From PNKC01 sp039917655 (GTDB taxonomy: Bacteria; Chloroflexota; Dehalococcoidia; Tepidiformales; Tepidiformaceae), in NCBI GenBank assembly GCA_039917655.1, contig JBDSJC010000048.1:1-19776 (forward strand): 19,776 nt of DNA. The letters are read 5' to 3'. Both the position numbers and the translations under genes were made by a program. Below, in pieces: positions 7,394-13,294 of the stretch. The notes under the pieces are model-generated. The model had not been told where the DNA came from. It did no database searches and saw nothing but the letters and a program-made list of their open reading frames with translations. Position 1 is the stretch's first letter. The number at the start of each line of letters is the position of its first letter.

Positions 7394-7815
7394 GGTTCTC
7401 CCTCGTCTAGTGGGATGACAGCGAAATCTGCATGGACGGTCGCTTCGGACGGCAGCCACCAGCTGTGGTGGGATTGCGCCGTCCTCCCCGGCGTGTGTCT
7501 TAACACGCCTACGTGTAGATCGCCGACCGCTACATGTCGCTTTCTCATGCCGGGAACTGCTTTCCGCATGGAGTGTACATCTTGCAGGTCTCGAACCATG
7601 GAGACCGAGCACGCGATGCAGTCGTCTCCCTCGTGTTTGGTGCTTGCCTCCTTGTAGGACTTGAAATCAGCTGCGAGCGGCGGGTCGTTACGTACGAACC
7701 GGTAAGCGCGGCCTGAAGCCGACACGGCCTCGGCGGGCGGGCAGTCCTTTGGGAAGAAGGTAGGCCACATCTCGTCCGCGTTCCCGTCCAAGAGATTTCT
7801 AATAGTGCGTGGCAA
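7390..7815 (-). CDS. uncharacterised small protein coupled to DUF6575-like gene
   Basis: A protein of up to 141 aa that I do not recognise. It is rich in Cys, His and Trp: MWPTFFPKDCPP near residue 16, GDDCIACSVSM in the middle and QSHHSWWLP near the C-terminus. The clustered Cys/His could be metal-binding or catalytic, but no known fold is evident. It has no signal peptide or membrane helix. The stop TGA overlaps the GTG start of the next gene by 4 bases, so the two are almost surely made together. The start is uncertain: TTG at 7815, TTG at 7791 or ATG at 7770. The ATG, just before WPTFFPK, has a purine-rich stretch upstream. The 5' end overlaps the neighbouring membrane-protein frame by up to 17 bases, which may mark an insertion junction. 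Confidence 0.65.
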   Translation of the reverse strand: MPRTIRNLLDGNADEMWPTFFPKDCPPAEAVSASGRAYRFVRNDPPLAADFKSYKEASTKHEGDDCIACSVSMVRDLQDVHSMRKAVPGMRKRHVAVGDLHVGVLRHTPGRTAQSHHSWWLPSEATVHADFAVIPLDEGEP

Positions 7816-8083
7816 TCAGCCCGATTGGAGACGGATTATGGCAGAGGGTCGCTTTCGTGTCTCGATCTTTCCGCACAACAGCTCGCGAACCCCATGCCGC
7901 TGCTCCGGCGACCAACGGCAGCAAAGCGAAGTACGCGAGCTCGACGTAGATCCCTTGCCAGGAGTTGAATTGGTTCCCGCGCCAATCGAAGAACGGGCGG
8001 GTGAGCAGGAATGCCAGCAGCGCGCCGCCAACCGCAATGGCGATGGACAGGCCGCTGAGACCTGCCCATCGCTCGCTTCGCAT
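7799..8083 (-). CDS. small two-helix membrane protein
   Basis: A 94-aa protein with two clear hydrophobic segments, about residues 8-28 (LSGLSIAIAVGGALLAFLLT) and 43-62 (VELAYFALLPLVAGAAAW). Charged residues lie before the first helix and after the second. The family is not recognised. It begins at ATG 8083, 7 bp after the stop of the inositol-phosphate synthase gene, and so is the second gene of that operon. The last 20 or so residues (from KDRDTKATL onward) look unlike the rest and run into the start of the lower-GC cassette. The natural C-terminus may have been replaced when that cassette arrived. A role in membrane inositol metabolism is only suggested by position. Confidence 0.6.
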   Translation of the reverse strand: MRSERWAGLSGLSIAIAVGGALLAFLLTRPFFDWRGNQFNSWQGIYVELAYFALLPLVAGAAAWGSRAVVRKDRDTKATLCHNPSPIGLIATHY

Positions 8084-8090
8084 GCCCTAG

Positions 8091-9620
8091 CTACTCATCC
8101 CCGTCCTCGTAGTACTCGATGCCCAGGTGCGTGATCTGCTCTTCGCCCATCATGTAACGCAGCGTGTTCTTCAGCTTCGTCTGCTGGATGAACAGGTCGT
8201 GCTCCGGGTAGAGGTCCGGCGCGTGCTGCGGGCTCTTGAAGAAGAACGAAAGCCACTCCTGGATGCCCTTCAGCCCCGCCCGCTTCGAAAGGTCGAAGAA
8301 GAGCGCGAGGTCCAACACCAGCGGCGCCGCGAGGATCGAGTCGCGGCAGAGGAAGTCCACTTTGATCTGCATCGGGTAGTTCAACCACCCGAAAATATCA
8401 ATGTTGTCCCAGCCCTCTTTGTTGTCGCCACGGGGCGGGTAGTAGTTGATCCGCACCTTGTGATAGAGGTTGCCGTAGAGCTCTTCGTGCAGGTCCGGCT
8501 GGAGAATGTATTCGAGCACCCCGAGCTTCGATTCTTCCTTCGTCTTGAAGCTCTCGGGGTCGTCCAGCACTTCGCCGTCGCGGTTACCGAGGATGTTTGT
8601 CGAATACCAGCCGGCGACGCCGAGCATGCGCGCCTTGAACATCGGCGCGAGCACGGTCTTGAGCAGCGTCTGGCCGGTCTTGAAGTCCTTGCCCCCGATC
8701 GGTACGCCGCGGTCGTTCGCCAGCTTGACGATCGCCGGGATGTCGCAGCAGAGGTTCGGGGCCCCGTTCGCGAACGGCACGTCCTCCATCATCGCCGCGT
8801 AGGCATAGACCATGGAGGGGGCGATCTGCTGGTCGTTCGATTCCATCGCGGCCTCGAAGTTCTCGAGGTTCATGTGTTGTTCGCCGGGCTCCATGAAGAT
8901 TTCCGTGGAGGCGCACCAGACGATGACGAGCCGTTCGCAACCGTTCTTCGCCTTGAAATCACGGATATCCTGGCGAATCTTCTCGGCCAGCGCGAGCTTG
9001 TTTTCGGCGGTCTTCACGTTCGTGCCGGTGAGCCGCTTCACGTAGTACTGGTCGAAAACGGCGGGCATCGGCTTGATTGAGCTGAGGAAGTCCTTGATTG
9101 GCTCGATGTGCTCGTGCTTATCGAGCACGCCGCACTTCAGGGCGGCCTCGTAGGCGTTGTCCGGGATCGGGTCCCAGGCGCCAAAGACGAGCTGGTCTAA
9201 CTCGGCCAATGGGACGAAATCCTTAATCAGCGGGGAGCGCTTTTCGGTGCGTTTGCCGAGCCGGATGGTGCCCATCTGGGTGAGCGAGCCGATCGGCCGA
9301 CCCGTCCCGCGGCGCGTGTTTTCAACGCCAGCGATGAACGTGGTGGCGACGGCGCCAAGGCCAACCAGCAGTACGCCGAGCTTGCCTGTGGCGGGCGCGA
9401 CTGGGCGCGCGTTTGTAGCGACAAAATCCTTAGGTTCCAAAACAACACCTCGATCGCGGGCGAGCGTCATCAGGACCCGGTGCCATTGGGCCGGGATCCT
9501 GCCTGTTTTCGCCCAGTGTTGAACGGTGCTCTGACGCCTGCCGAGGAGAGCGGCGAGGGCGCTCTGGCCACCAAAGCGCCGGATCACCTTTTCGGCGGAG
9601 TTCATCGGCTCACCATTCAC
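8091..9620 (-). CDS. inositol-3-phosphate synthase with N-terminal HTH domain
   Basis: A 509-aa fusion protein. Residues 9-68 form a Cro/YdaS-like helix-turn-helix (I recall a 'carph-isopro' domain with a similar pattern): IRRFGGQSALAALLGRRQS, then TVQHWAKTGRIPAQW. Residues 80-509 are myo-inositol-1-phosphate synthase, which converts glucose 6-phosphate to inositol 3-phosphate using NAD. Visible motifs are a Rossmann glycine loop GLGAVATTF (87-95), the IGGKDFKTGQT block with the catalytic-type Lys, and NILGNRDG. The enzyme part is about 430 aa, between the short actinobacterial and long eukaryotic forms. The start is GTG at 9620, with TAGAGT exactly 6 nt upstream (leaderless type). ATG at 9605 is the alternative and removes only five residues. 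An AT-rich near-palindrome overlaps the promoter, so the HTH may control its own gene. A membrane protein gene follows. Confidence 0.93.
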   Translation of the reverse strand: MNGEPMNSAEKVIRRFGGQSALAALLGRRQSTVQHWAKTGRIPAQWHRVLMTLARDRGVVLEPKDFVATNARPVAPATGKLGVLLVGLGAVATTFIAGVENTRRGTGRPIGSLTQMGTIRLGKRTEKRSPLIKDFVPLAELDQLVFGAWDPIPDNAYEAALKCGVLDKHEHIEPIKDFLSSIKPMPAVFDQYYVKRLTGTNVKTAENKLALAEKIRQDIRDFKAKNGCERLVIVWCASTEIFMEPGEQHMNLENFEAAMESNDQQIAPSMVYAYAAMMEDVPFANGAPNLCCDIPAIVKLANDRGVPIGGKDFKTGQTLLKTVLAPMFKARMLGVAGWYSTNILGNRDGEVLDDPESFKTKEESKLGVLEYILQPDLHEELYGNLYHKVRINYYPPRGDNKEGWDNIDIFGWLNYPMQIKVDFLCRDSILAAPLVLDLALFFDLSKRAGLKGIQEWLSFFFKSPQHAPDLYPEHDLFIQQTKLKNTLRYMMGEEQITHLGIEYYEDGDE

Positions 9621-9626
9621 CCTTCT

Positions 9627-9632
9627 ACTCTA
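9627..9632 (-). promoter_or_regulatory. putative extended -10 box of the inositol-phosphate synthase gene
   Basis: The minus strand reads TGGTAGAGT (extended -10 form TGnTANNNT), then exactly 6 nt, then GTG at 9620. The same TGGTAGAGT string occurs before the biotin-carrier gene and the glycosyltransferase gene. No convincing -35 is present. Confidence 0.5.
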
Positions 9633-9645
9633 CCAAAATTTTCGT
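9632..9645. promoter_or_regulatory. candidate operator, AT-rich near-palindrome
   Basis: ACCAAAATTTTCGT has the symmetrical form ACnAAAATTTTnGT. It is the most AT-rich stretch of its neighbourhood and abuts the -10 box of the synthase gene, a typical repressor position. The obvious candidate binder is the HTH domain encoded by the same gene. This is inference from position and symmetry only. Confidence 0.35.
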
Positions 9646-9714
9646 TAATGCGCGACAAAGACGGGTGGCGGAGTATCGGAGCGGGAAGTATCGAAGCGTT
9701 TGGGCGAGATTCCA

Positions 9715-9743
9715 TTCACCCTTCGACAAGCTCAGGACGAACG
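9715..9743. repeat. dispersed TTCGACAAGCTCAGG repeat, copy 1
   Basis: TTCACC, then CTTCGACAAGCTCAGG, then ACGAACG, followed by further ACGA units to about 9750. The core is a well-known short sequence dispersed in intergenic regions of many high-GC bacterial genomes. A second copy lies 60 bp downstream. Confidence 0.8.
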
Positions 9744-9789
9744 AACGAACGGACGAAACCGACGGAGGGACAGTCACACCGCGACTCCG

Positions 9790-9810
9790 TTCACCTTCGA
9801 CAAGCTCAGG
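9790..9810. repeat. dispersed TTCGACAAGCTCAGG repeat, copy 2
   Basis: TTCACC followed directly by TTCGACAAGCTCAGG, one C fewer than copy 1. Both copies are in the same orientation, between the divergent synthase and biotin-carrier genes. Confidence 0.8.
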
Positions 9811-9838
9811 ATTCCGTCACTCCCCACTCCGACACTGG

Positions 9839-9844
9839 TAGAGT
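9839..9844 (+). promoter_or_regulatory. putative extended -10 box of the biotin-carrier gene
   Basis: TGGTAGAGT lies at 9836-9844. A start near 9851 would give a 21-nt leader that includes AAGGAG at 9861-9866, 5 nt before the ATG at 9872. Here the -10 box is followed by a leader with a ribosome-binding site. Confidence 0.45.
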
Positions 9845-9871
9845 CCGGAGACCAGACCCCAAGGAGCACCC

Positions 9872-10096
9872 ATGCCCACCATCAATGTCCCCGCGCCCAT
9901 GGCCGGGAGCGTGAAAGAGCTGCTGGTCACCGTTGGCGACAGCGTGAGCGCAGGCGACGAACTGCTGATCATCGAGTCCATGAAGATGGAGATCCCGCTC
10001 GAAAGCCCCGTCGCGGGTCGCATCGCGGAGATACTGACGGCGGCGCCCGAGCAGATCAGTGAGGGCCAGGTGCTGATTCGGCTGGAGACCGCATAG
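9872..10096 (+). CDS. stand-alone biotin carboxyl carrier domain
   Basis: A 74-aa protein that is essentially one biotinyl domain. It has PAPMAGSV near the N-terminus, a central ESMKMEIP hairpin with the biotin-accepting Lys38 between two Met, and a closing GxxLIRLE strand. It would carry CO2 on biotin between a biotin carboxylase and a carboxyltransferase, as in acyl-CoA carboxylases or oxaloacetate decarboxylase-type systems. The ESMKM tetrad argues for biotin rather than lipoate. No carboxylase subunit is adjacent, so partners must be elsewhere. AAGGAG 5 nt before the ATG supports the start. It appears monocistronic. Confidence 0.92.
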   Translation: MPTINVPAPMAGSVKELLVTVGDSVSAGDELLIIESMKMEIPLESPVAGRIAEILTAAPEQISEGQVLIRLETA

Positions 10097-10137
10097 CTGG
10101 CAGGGCTGTGCCCGCAGCGACTGACTCCCGCCGCTGC

Positions 10138-10143
10138 TACGCT
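10138..10143 (+). promoter_or_regulatory. putative -10 box before the upstream ORF of the FtsX-type gene
   Basis: TACGCT fits TANNNT and lies 7 nt before ATG 10151. Transcription would begin at or one base before that ATG, giving a leaderless upstream ORF. No good -35 is seen. Confidence 0.35.
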
Positions 10144-10150
10144 CAATAGC

Positions 10151-10186
10151 ATGCAACGGAACCTTAGCGCGGACCACGCCCGATGA
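10151..10186 (+). CDS. 11-codon upstream ORF coupled to the FtsX-type permease gene
   Basis: ATG at 10151 opens a frame encoding MQRNLSADHAR and ending with TGA at 10184-10186. That stop overlaps the ATG of the permease gene (10183) as ATGA. The permease start has no clear ribosome-binding site, so ribosomes finishing this short frame could restart on the permease ATG. The peptide itself has no recognised function. It could be chance, but the -10-like box placed 7 nt upstream and the exact overlap make it plausible. Confidence 0.35.
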   Translation: MQRNLSADHAR

Positions 10187-11301
10187 TGCTCGGCCTTGTT
10201 GAAGTCCGTCGCCGGAAGCTACAGTTCGCGCTCATCGGCCTGATCGTCACGCTCATCACTTACCTGGTGCTGATGGTCAATGGGCTTGGCATTGGCCTGA
10301 ACGAGTTATCTGGCCGGGCGCTGAAGAACTTCGATGCGGACGCGCTCGTCTACGCGGAGACCGCCAACTTCAGCGTCATCCGCTCGGAACTTGGCGCCGG
10401 ATCAGTGGCCGCGGCGAGCCAGCTTCCCGGAGTCACGGACTCGACGCCGATCGGCTACTTCGGGGTGAACATCCGCAAGGCTGATGGTTCGGTCAGCTCG
10501 AAGGCAAAGTCGGCAGCTCTGATTGGCTTCGAACTCGATAGCATCGGCCAGCCGCGCGTGATCTCGGGCAAGAACCTCGTTGCCACTGACCAGGACGGCA
10601 TCCTCGCCGATAAGACATTCCTGAAAGCGACCGGCCTCAGCGTGGGCGATACGGTCACGCTGGCGTACCGGCTGAGCTCCGGCAATTTCCGCATCGTCGG
10701 CGAGATTGATGAGGGAGCTTTCTTCTTCCAACCAACGGTCTACGTCTTGCGGACGACCTGGCAGACGATGCGATATGGCGGTAGCGGCCCGGACCAGCCC
10801 GTGGCGAGCATCCTACTCCTGAAGGGCAGGGGCCTTGCTGGCCGTTCGGGCGAGGGGTTCCAGGTGGTGAGCAAGGACACGGCCTTCAAGAACATTGAGG
10901 GGGTGAGCGCGCAACAATCCACGGTAAACGCCCTCAAATTCTTCGGGTACCTGATTGGCGCCCTGATTATCGGCGTCTTCTTCTACGTGCTCACACTGCA
11001 GAAGGTAGCCCAGATCGGCGTGCTCAAGGCTGTGGGGGCGAGTTCTGGATACGTCGTGCGGCAGATCCTGGTGCAGGTGCTTGCGTTGGCACTGGGCGGA
11101 GTGGTCATTGCGGTCCCGTTGGCGTGGCTGACCAACCGCGCGTTGCAGCAGCTGCCCGCTCAGGTCCCTCTCGCCTTCACTACCAGCGCATTCTTGATTA
11201 CGTCTGCGGCGATGGTGGCCACGTCGCTCATCGGTGCGGCGTTCTCTGCCCGCCAGGCGATAAAAGTCGACCCCATCATCGCCCTTGGCCAGCAACAATG
11301 A
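10183..11301 (+). CDS. FtsX-like ABC transporter permease
   Basis: A 372-aa permease of the MacB/FtsX type, resembling DevC/HrtB proteins. The first helix is about residues 15-37 (FALIGLIVTLITYLVLMVNGL). A large periplasmic-type domain of about 200 residues follows, then three C-terminal helices near residues 255-280, 295-315 and 335-355, the usual 1+3 FtsX layout. The conserved coupling segment QKVAQIGVLKAVGAS between the second and third helices is clear. The stop overlaps the ATPase gene start as ATGA. Substrate is not evident; no membrane-fusion partner is adjacent. The start is one of two consecutive ATG codons at 10183 and 10186 with no good SD sequence. Confidence 0.88.
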   Translation: MMLGLVEVRRRKLQFALIGLIVTLITYLVLMVNGLGIGLNELSGRALKNFDADALVYAETANFSVIRSELGAGSVAAASQLPGVTDSTPIGYFGVNIRKADGSVSSKAKSAALIGFELDSIGQPRVISGKNLVATDQDGILADKTFLKATGLSVGDTVTLAYRLSSGNFRIVGEIDEGAFFFQPTVYVLRTTWQTMRYGGSGPDQPVASILLLKGRGLAGRSGEGFQVVSKDTAFKNIEGVSAQQSTVNALKFFGYLIGALIIGVFFYVLTLQKVAQIGVLKAVGASSGYVVRQILVQVLALALGGVVIAVPLAWLTNRALQQLPAQVPLAFTTSAFLITSAAMVATSLIGAAFSARQAIKVDPIIALGQQQ

Positions 11302-12002
11302 CCTCACTGCGCGTGGACGCGCTGACGAAGACGTACGGCAGCGGCGAAGACGCCGTCCAGGCGGTGCGCCAGGCGTCCTTCGCGCTGAGCGAGGGCGAAT
11401 TCGCGGCAATCGTCGGTCCCAGCGGGTCCGGCAAGACCACCCTTCTGGCGATGATAGGCGCGCTTCTCCAGCCCACTTCCGGCTCGATTGAGGTGGGCGG
11501 GCGTCAGATCGGCAAGCTCTCGTCGAGGGAAGCTGCGGCCTACCGGCGCGAGTCGGTGGGTTACGTGTTCCAGGCAAACAACCTTGTGCCCTACCTCACC
11601 GCGCGCGAGAACCTGCTCCTGATGCGGACGATCGGCGGTGGCGATAAGAAGGCGGGCAAGATCCGCGCTGCCCAGCTCATCGAAGAACTTGGGCTGACGA
11701 AGCGCGCCGACGCCCTCGCCACACGGCTCTCAGGGGGCGAGCGTCAGCGCGTGGCCATCGCCCGCGCTTTGATGAACAACCCAATGCTCGTGTTGGTTGA
11801 CGAGCCGACGGCGAGCCTTGATTCGGTTCGTGGCCGCCAGGTGGTGCAGTCACTGATCTCCGAGGTGAAGGGCCGCGGCAAGCTGGGGATCATGGTTACC
11901 CACGACCTGGAGATGGCGGCCCTCGCCGACCACGTCCTCGAAATCCACGACGGGGTTTTGCAGGTTCGTGACGAGAGGGCTCCGGCTGCGAACTTGTTTT
12001 GA
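11298..12002 (+). CDS. ABC transporter ATP-binding protein, MacB/LolD type
   Basis: A 234-aa ATPase that works with the preceding permease. It has Walker A GPSGSGKT (40-47), a Q-loop in YVFQANNLVPYL, signature LSGGE (144-148), Walker B LVLVDE with D168 and E169, and switch H202 in VTHD. All catalytic residues are intact. The ATG at 11298 overlaps the permease TGA (ATGA), which fixes the start and implies coupled translation; a longer frame upstream lies inside the permease gene and is not coding. The family moves lipids, lipoproteins, heme or peptides across or out of the membrane by a mechanotransmission mechanism. Confidence 0.93.
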   Translation: MTSLRVDALTKTYGSGEDAVQAVRQASFALSEGEFAAIVGPSGSGKTTLLAMIGALLQPTSGSIEVGGRQIGKLSSREAAAYRRESVGYVFQANNLVPYLTARENLLLMRTIGGGDKKAGKIRAAQLIEELGLTKRADALATRLSGGERQRVAIARALMNNPMLVLVDEPTASLDSVRGRQVVQSLISEVKGRGKLGIMVTHDLEMAALADHVLEIHDGVLQVRDERAPAANLF

Positions 12003-12080
12003 GCCGCAACGCCAGCAGGAGTCGCACGGCAGAAGAGTGCCGGTGGTGCGGCGCCGTTACTCCCCGCCCGGGCAGTTCGC

Positions 12081-12086
12081 TACAAT
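12081..12086 (+). promoter_or_regulatory. putative -10 box, leaderless sulfatase remnant
   Basis: TACAAT matches five of six consensus -10 positions and is exactly 6 nt before the ATG at 12093. The first transcribed base would be the A of ATG. No clear -35 is present. Confidence 0.5.
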
Positions 12087-12092
12087 CCCGCC

Positions 12093-12419
12093 ATGCCCGA
12101 AGAAGTGCCAGCTAGCCCCGCCCGCCCAAAGAATGCCGTCGTCATCCTGCTCGATAGCCTGAACCGGCACATGCTCGGCTCGTACGGCGGGACGGAGTTC
12201 GCGACGCCCAACCTGGACCACTTCGCCAGCCAATCGCTGCGCTTCGAAAAACACTACACCGGCTCGTTGCCGTGCATGCCCGCGCGTCACGACATCCTCT
12301 GCGGGTCGCTCGATTTTCTCTGGCGACCGTGAGGTTCGGACATCACCGACAAGCTTCGCCAGGCCCTACAATCCGTCGAGGGGCCAGACGGCCAGTTCGT
12401 CCGCCTGGGGCTGACCTAG
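12093..12419 (+). pseudogene. sulfatase with internal deletion and nonsense codon
   Basis: The first 79 codons match the N-terminus of sulfatase-type hydrolases: VVILLDSLNRHMLGSYGG with the metal-binding Asp, TPNLD, and SLPCMPARHDILCG with the C-x-P-x-R active-site signature whose Cys becomes formylglycine. After DFLWRP a TGA stop (12330-12332) stands where family members, from memory, have Trp (WRPWGS). The frame then continues with GS and passes directly into a sequence like the family C-terminus (LRQALQSVEGPDGQFVRLGL), ending at TAG 12417-12419. Well over 300 codons in between are missing compared with a usual length of roughly 450-500 aa. Both ends are in one frame, so this is one gene with a large internal deletion plus a stop codon. 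It cannot encode an active enzyme. Confidence 0.75.
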
Positions 12420-12426
12420 TGCCGAC

Positions 12427-12432
12427 AGGAGG
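12427..12432 (+). promoter_or_regulatory. ribosome-binding site of the methyltransferase gene
   Basis: AGGAGG lies 7 nt before ATG 12440. It rules out the longer open frame that runs back into the sulfatase remnant. Confidence 0.85.
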
Positions 12433-12439
12433 CGAATTC

Positions 12440-13225
12440 ATGCCCGACAGGTGGAGCGACGGCGAGGCGTACGAACGCTACATCGGGCGCTGGAGCCGGC
12501 TGGTGGCGCGCGAATTCGTGGCCTGGCTGGAGCAGGACCAGGGGCTGGAGTGGCTGGACGTGGGCTGCGGCACCGGCGCGCTGACGCAGGTCGTGCTCGA
12601 TTTCGCGAGGCCCGAGGCCGTAAAGGGCGTCGATGCTTCGGAGGGCTTTATCGAGGCAGCGGGCCGCGCCATCACGACGCCGCGTGCCGATTTCGCCATC
12701 TGCGATGCGCGCGCGCTGTGCGTGAAGAGCGCCAGCTACGACGTGGCGGTTTCCGGCCTCTGCCTCAACTTCGTGCCCGAGCCCGAGCAGGCGGTCAACG
12801 AAATGGTGCGCGCCGTGCGGCCCGGCGGCACGGTGGCCACGTACGTGTGGGACTACGCCGCGGGCATGGAGATGCTCCGCTACTTCTTTGAGGCAGCCGC
12901 GGTCCTCAGGCCAGAGGCGGCCGAGCTGGACGAAGGCCGCCGCTTTCCGCTCTGCCAACCGGAGGCGTTGCGCAAGCTTTTCGAAGGCGCTGGGCTGCGG
13001 GACGTAGTGACGCGCGCGATCGAGGTGCCGACCGTGTTCGAGAGCTTCGAAGACTACTGGGAGCCATTCCTGGGCGGGCAGGGCCCGGCGCCTGGCTACG
13101 TGGCGACTCTCGATCCCGGGGCCGTGGAGGCGCTGCGCGGCGAACTACAGCGCCGCCTGCCGCGCGGTCCTGACGGCAGCATCCCGCTGAGCGCGCGCGC
13201 CTGGGCGGTCCGGGGACAGAAGTGA
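12440..13225 (+). CDS. class I SAM-dependent methyltransferase
   Basis: A 261-aa methyltransferase of the Methyltransf_11/UbiE-like type. Motif I WLDVGCGTG (about residues 34-42) binds SAM. An acidic residue in GVDASEGF ends the second strand, and FAICDA and the post-motif MVRAVRPGGTVATYVWD complete the Rossmann core. The N-terminal AYERYIGRWSR is typical of this group. The acceptor is unknown. The gene follows the sulfatase remnant by 20 bp. A TACAAT at 12367-12372 inside the remnant could serve as its own -10, so it may remain expressed despite the upstream damage. It is convergent with the glycosyltransferase gene. Confidence 0.88.
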   Translation: MPDRWSDGEAYERYIGRWSRLVAREFVAWLEQDQGLEWLDVGCGTGALTQVVLDFARPEAVKGVDASEGFIEAAGRAITTPRADFAICDARALCVKSASYDVAVSGLCLNFVPEPEQAVNEMVRAVRPGGTVATYVWDYAAGMEMLRYFFEAAAVLRPEAAELDEGRRFPLCQPEALRKLFEGAGLRDVVTRAIEVPTVFESFEDYWEPFLGGQGPAPGYVATLDPGAVEALRGELQRRLPRGPDGSIPLSARAWAVRGQK

Positions 13226-13232
13226 CGGGGTG

Positions 13233-13277
13233 TCGGATATCGCTTTGCGGATCGACGATAGCCGAAGCGGTCCCGCT
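13233..13277. terminator. hairpins between convergent genes
   Basis: TCGGATATCG at 13233-13242 pairs with CGATAGCCGA at 13256-13265 (nine of ten positions) around a 13-nt loop. A second small hairpin, AGCGG/CCGCT, follows at 13266-13277. Lying between the stops of the convergent methyltransferase and glycosyltransferase genes, they may act as a two-way terminator. No T-tract is present. Confidence 0.4.
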
Positions 13278-13294
13278 CCGGCATCTGCGCGCTG

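Noticed and set aside
7394..7612. Extension of the DUF6575-like frame upstream of GTG 7393
   Set aside because: The extension lies opposite in frame to the coupled upstream gene and is low-complexity; the GTGA overlap gives a clean start.
9872..10096. Biotin-type domain as a membrane-fusion partner of the FtsX-type transporter
   Set aside because: The intact ESMKM biotinylation hairpin and absence of a membrane anchor indicate a biotin carrier, and it has its own promoter and SD sequence.
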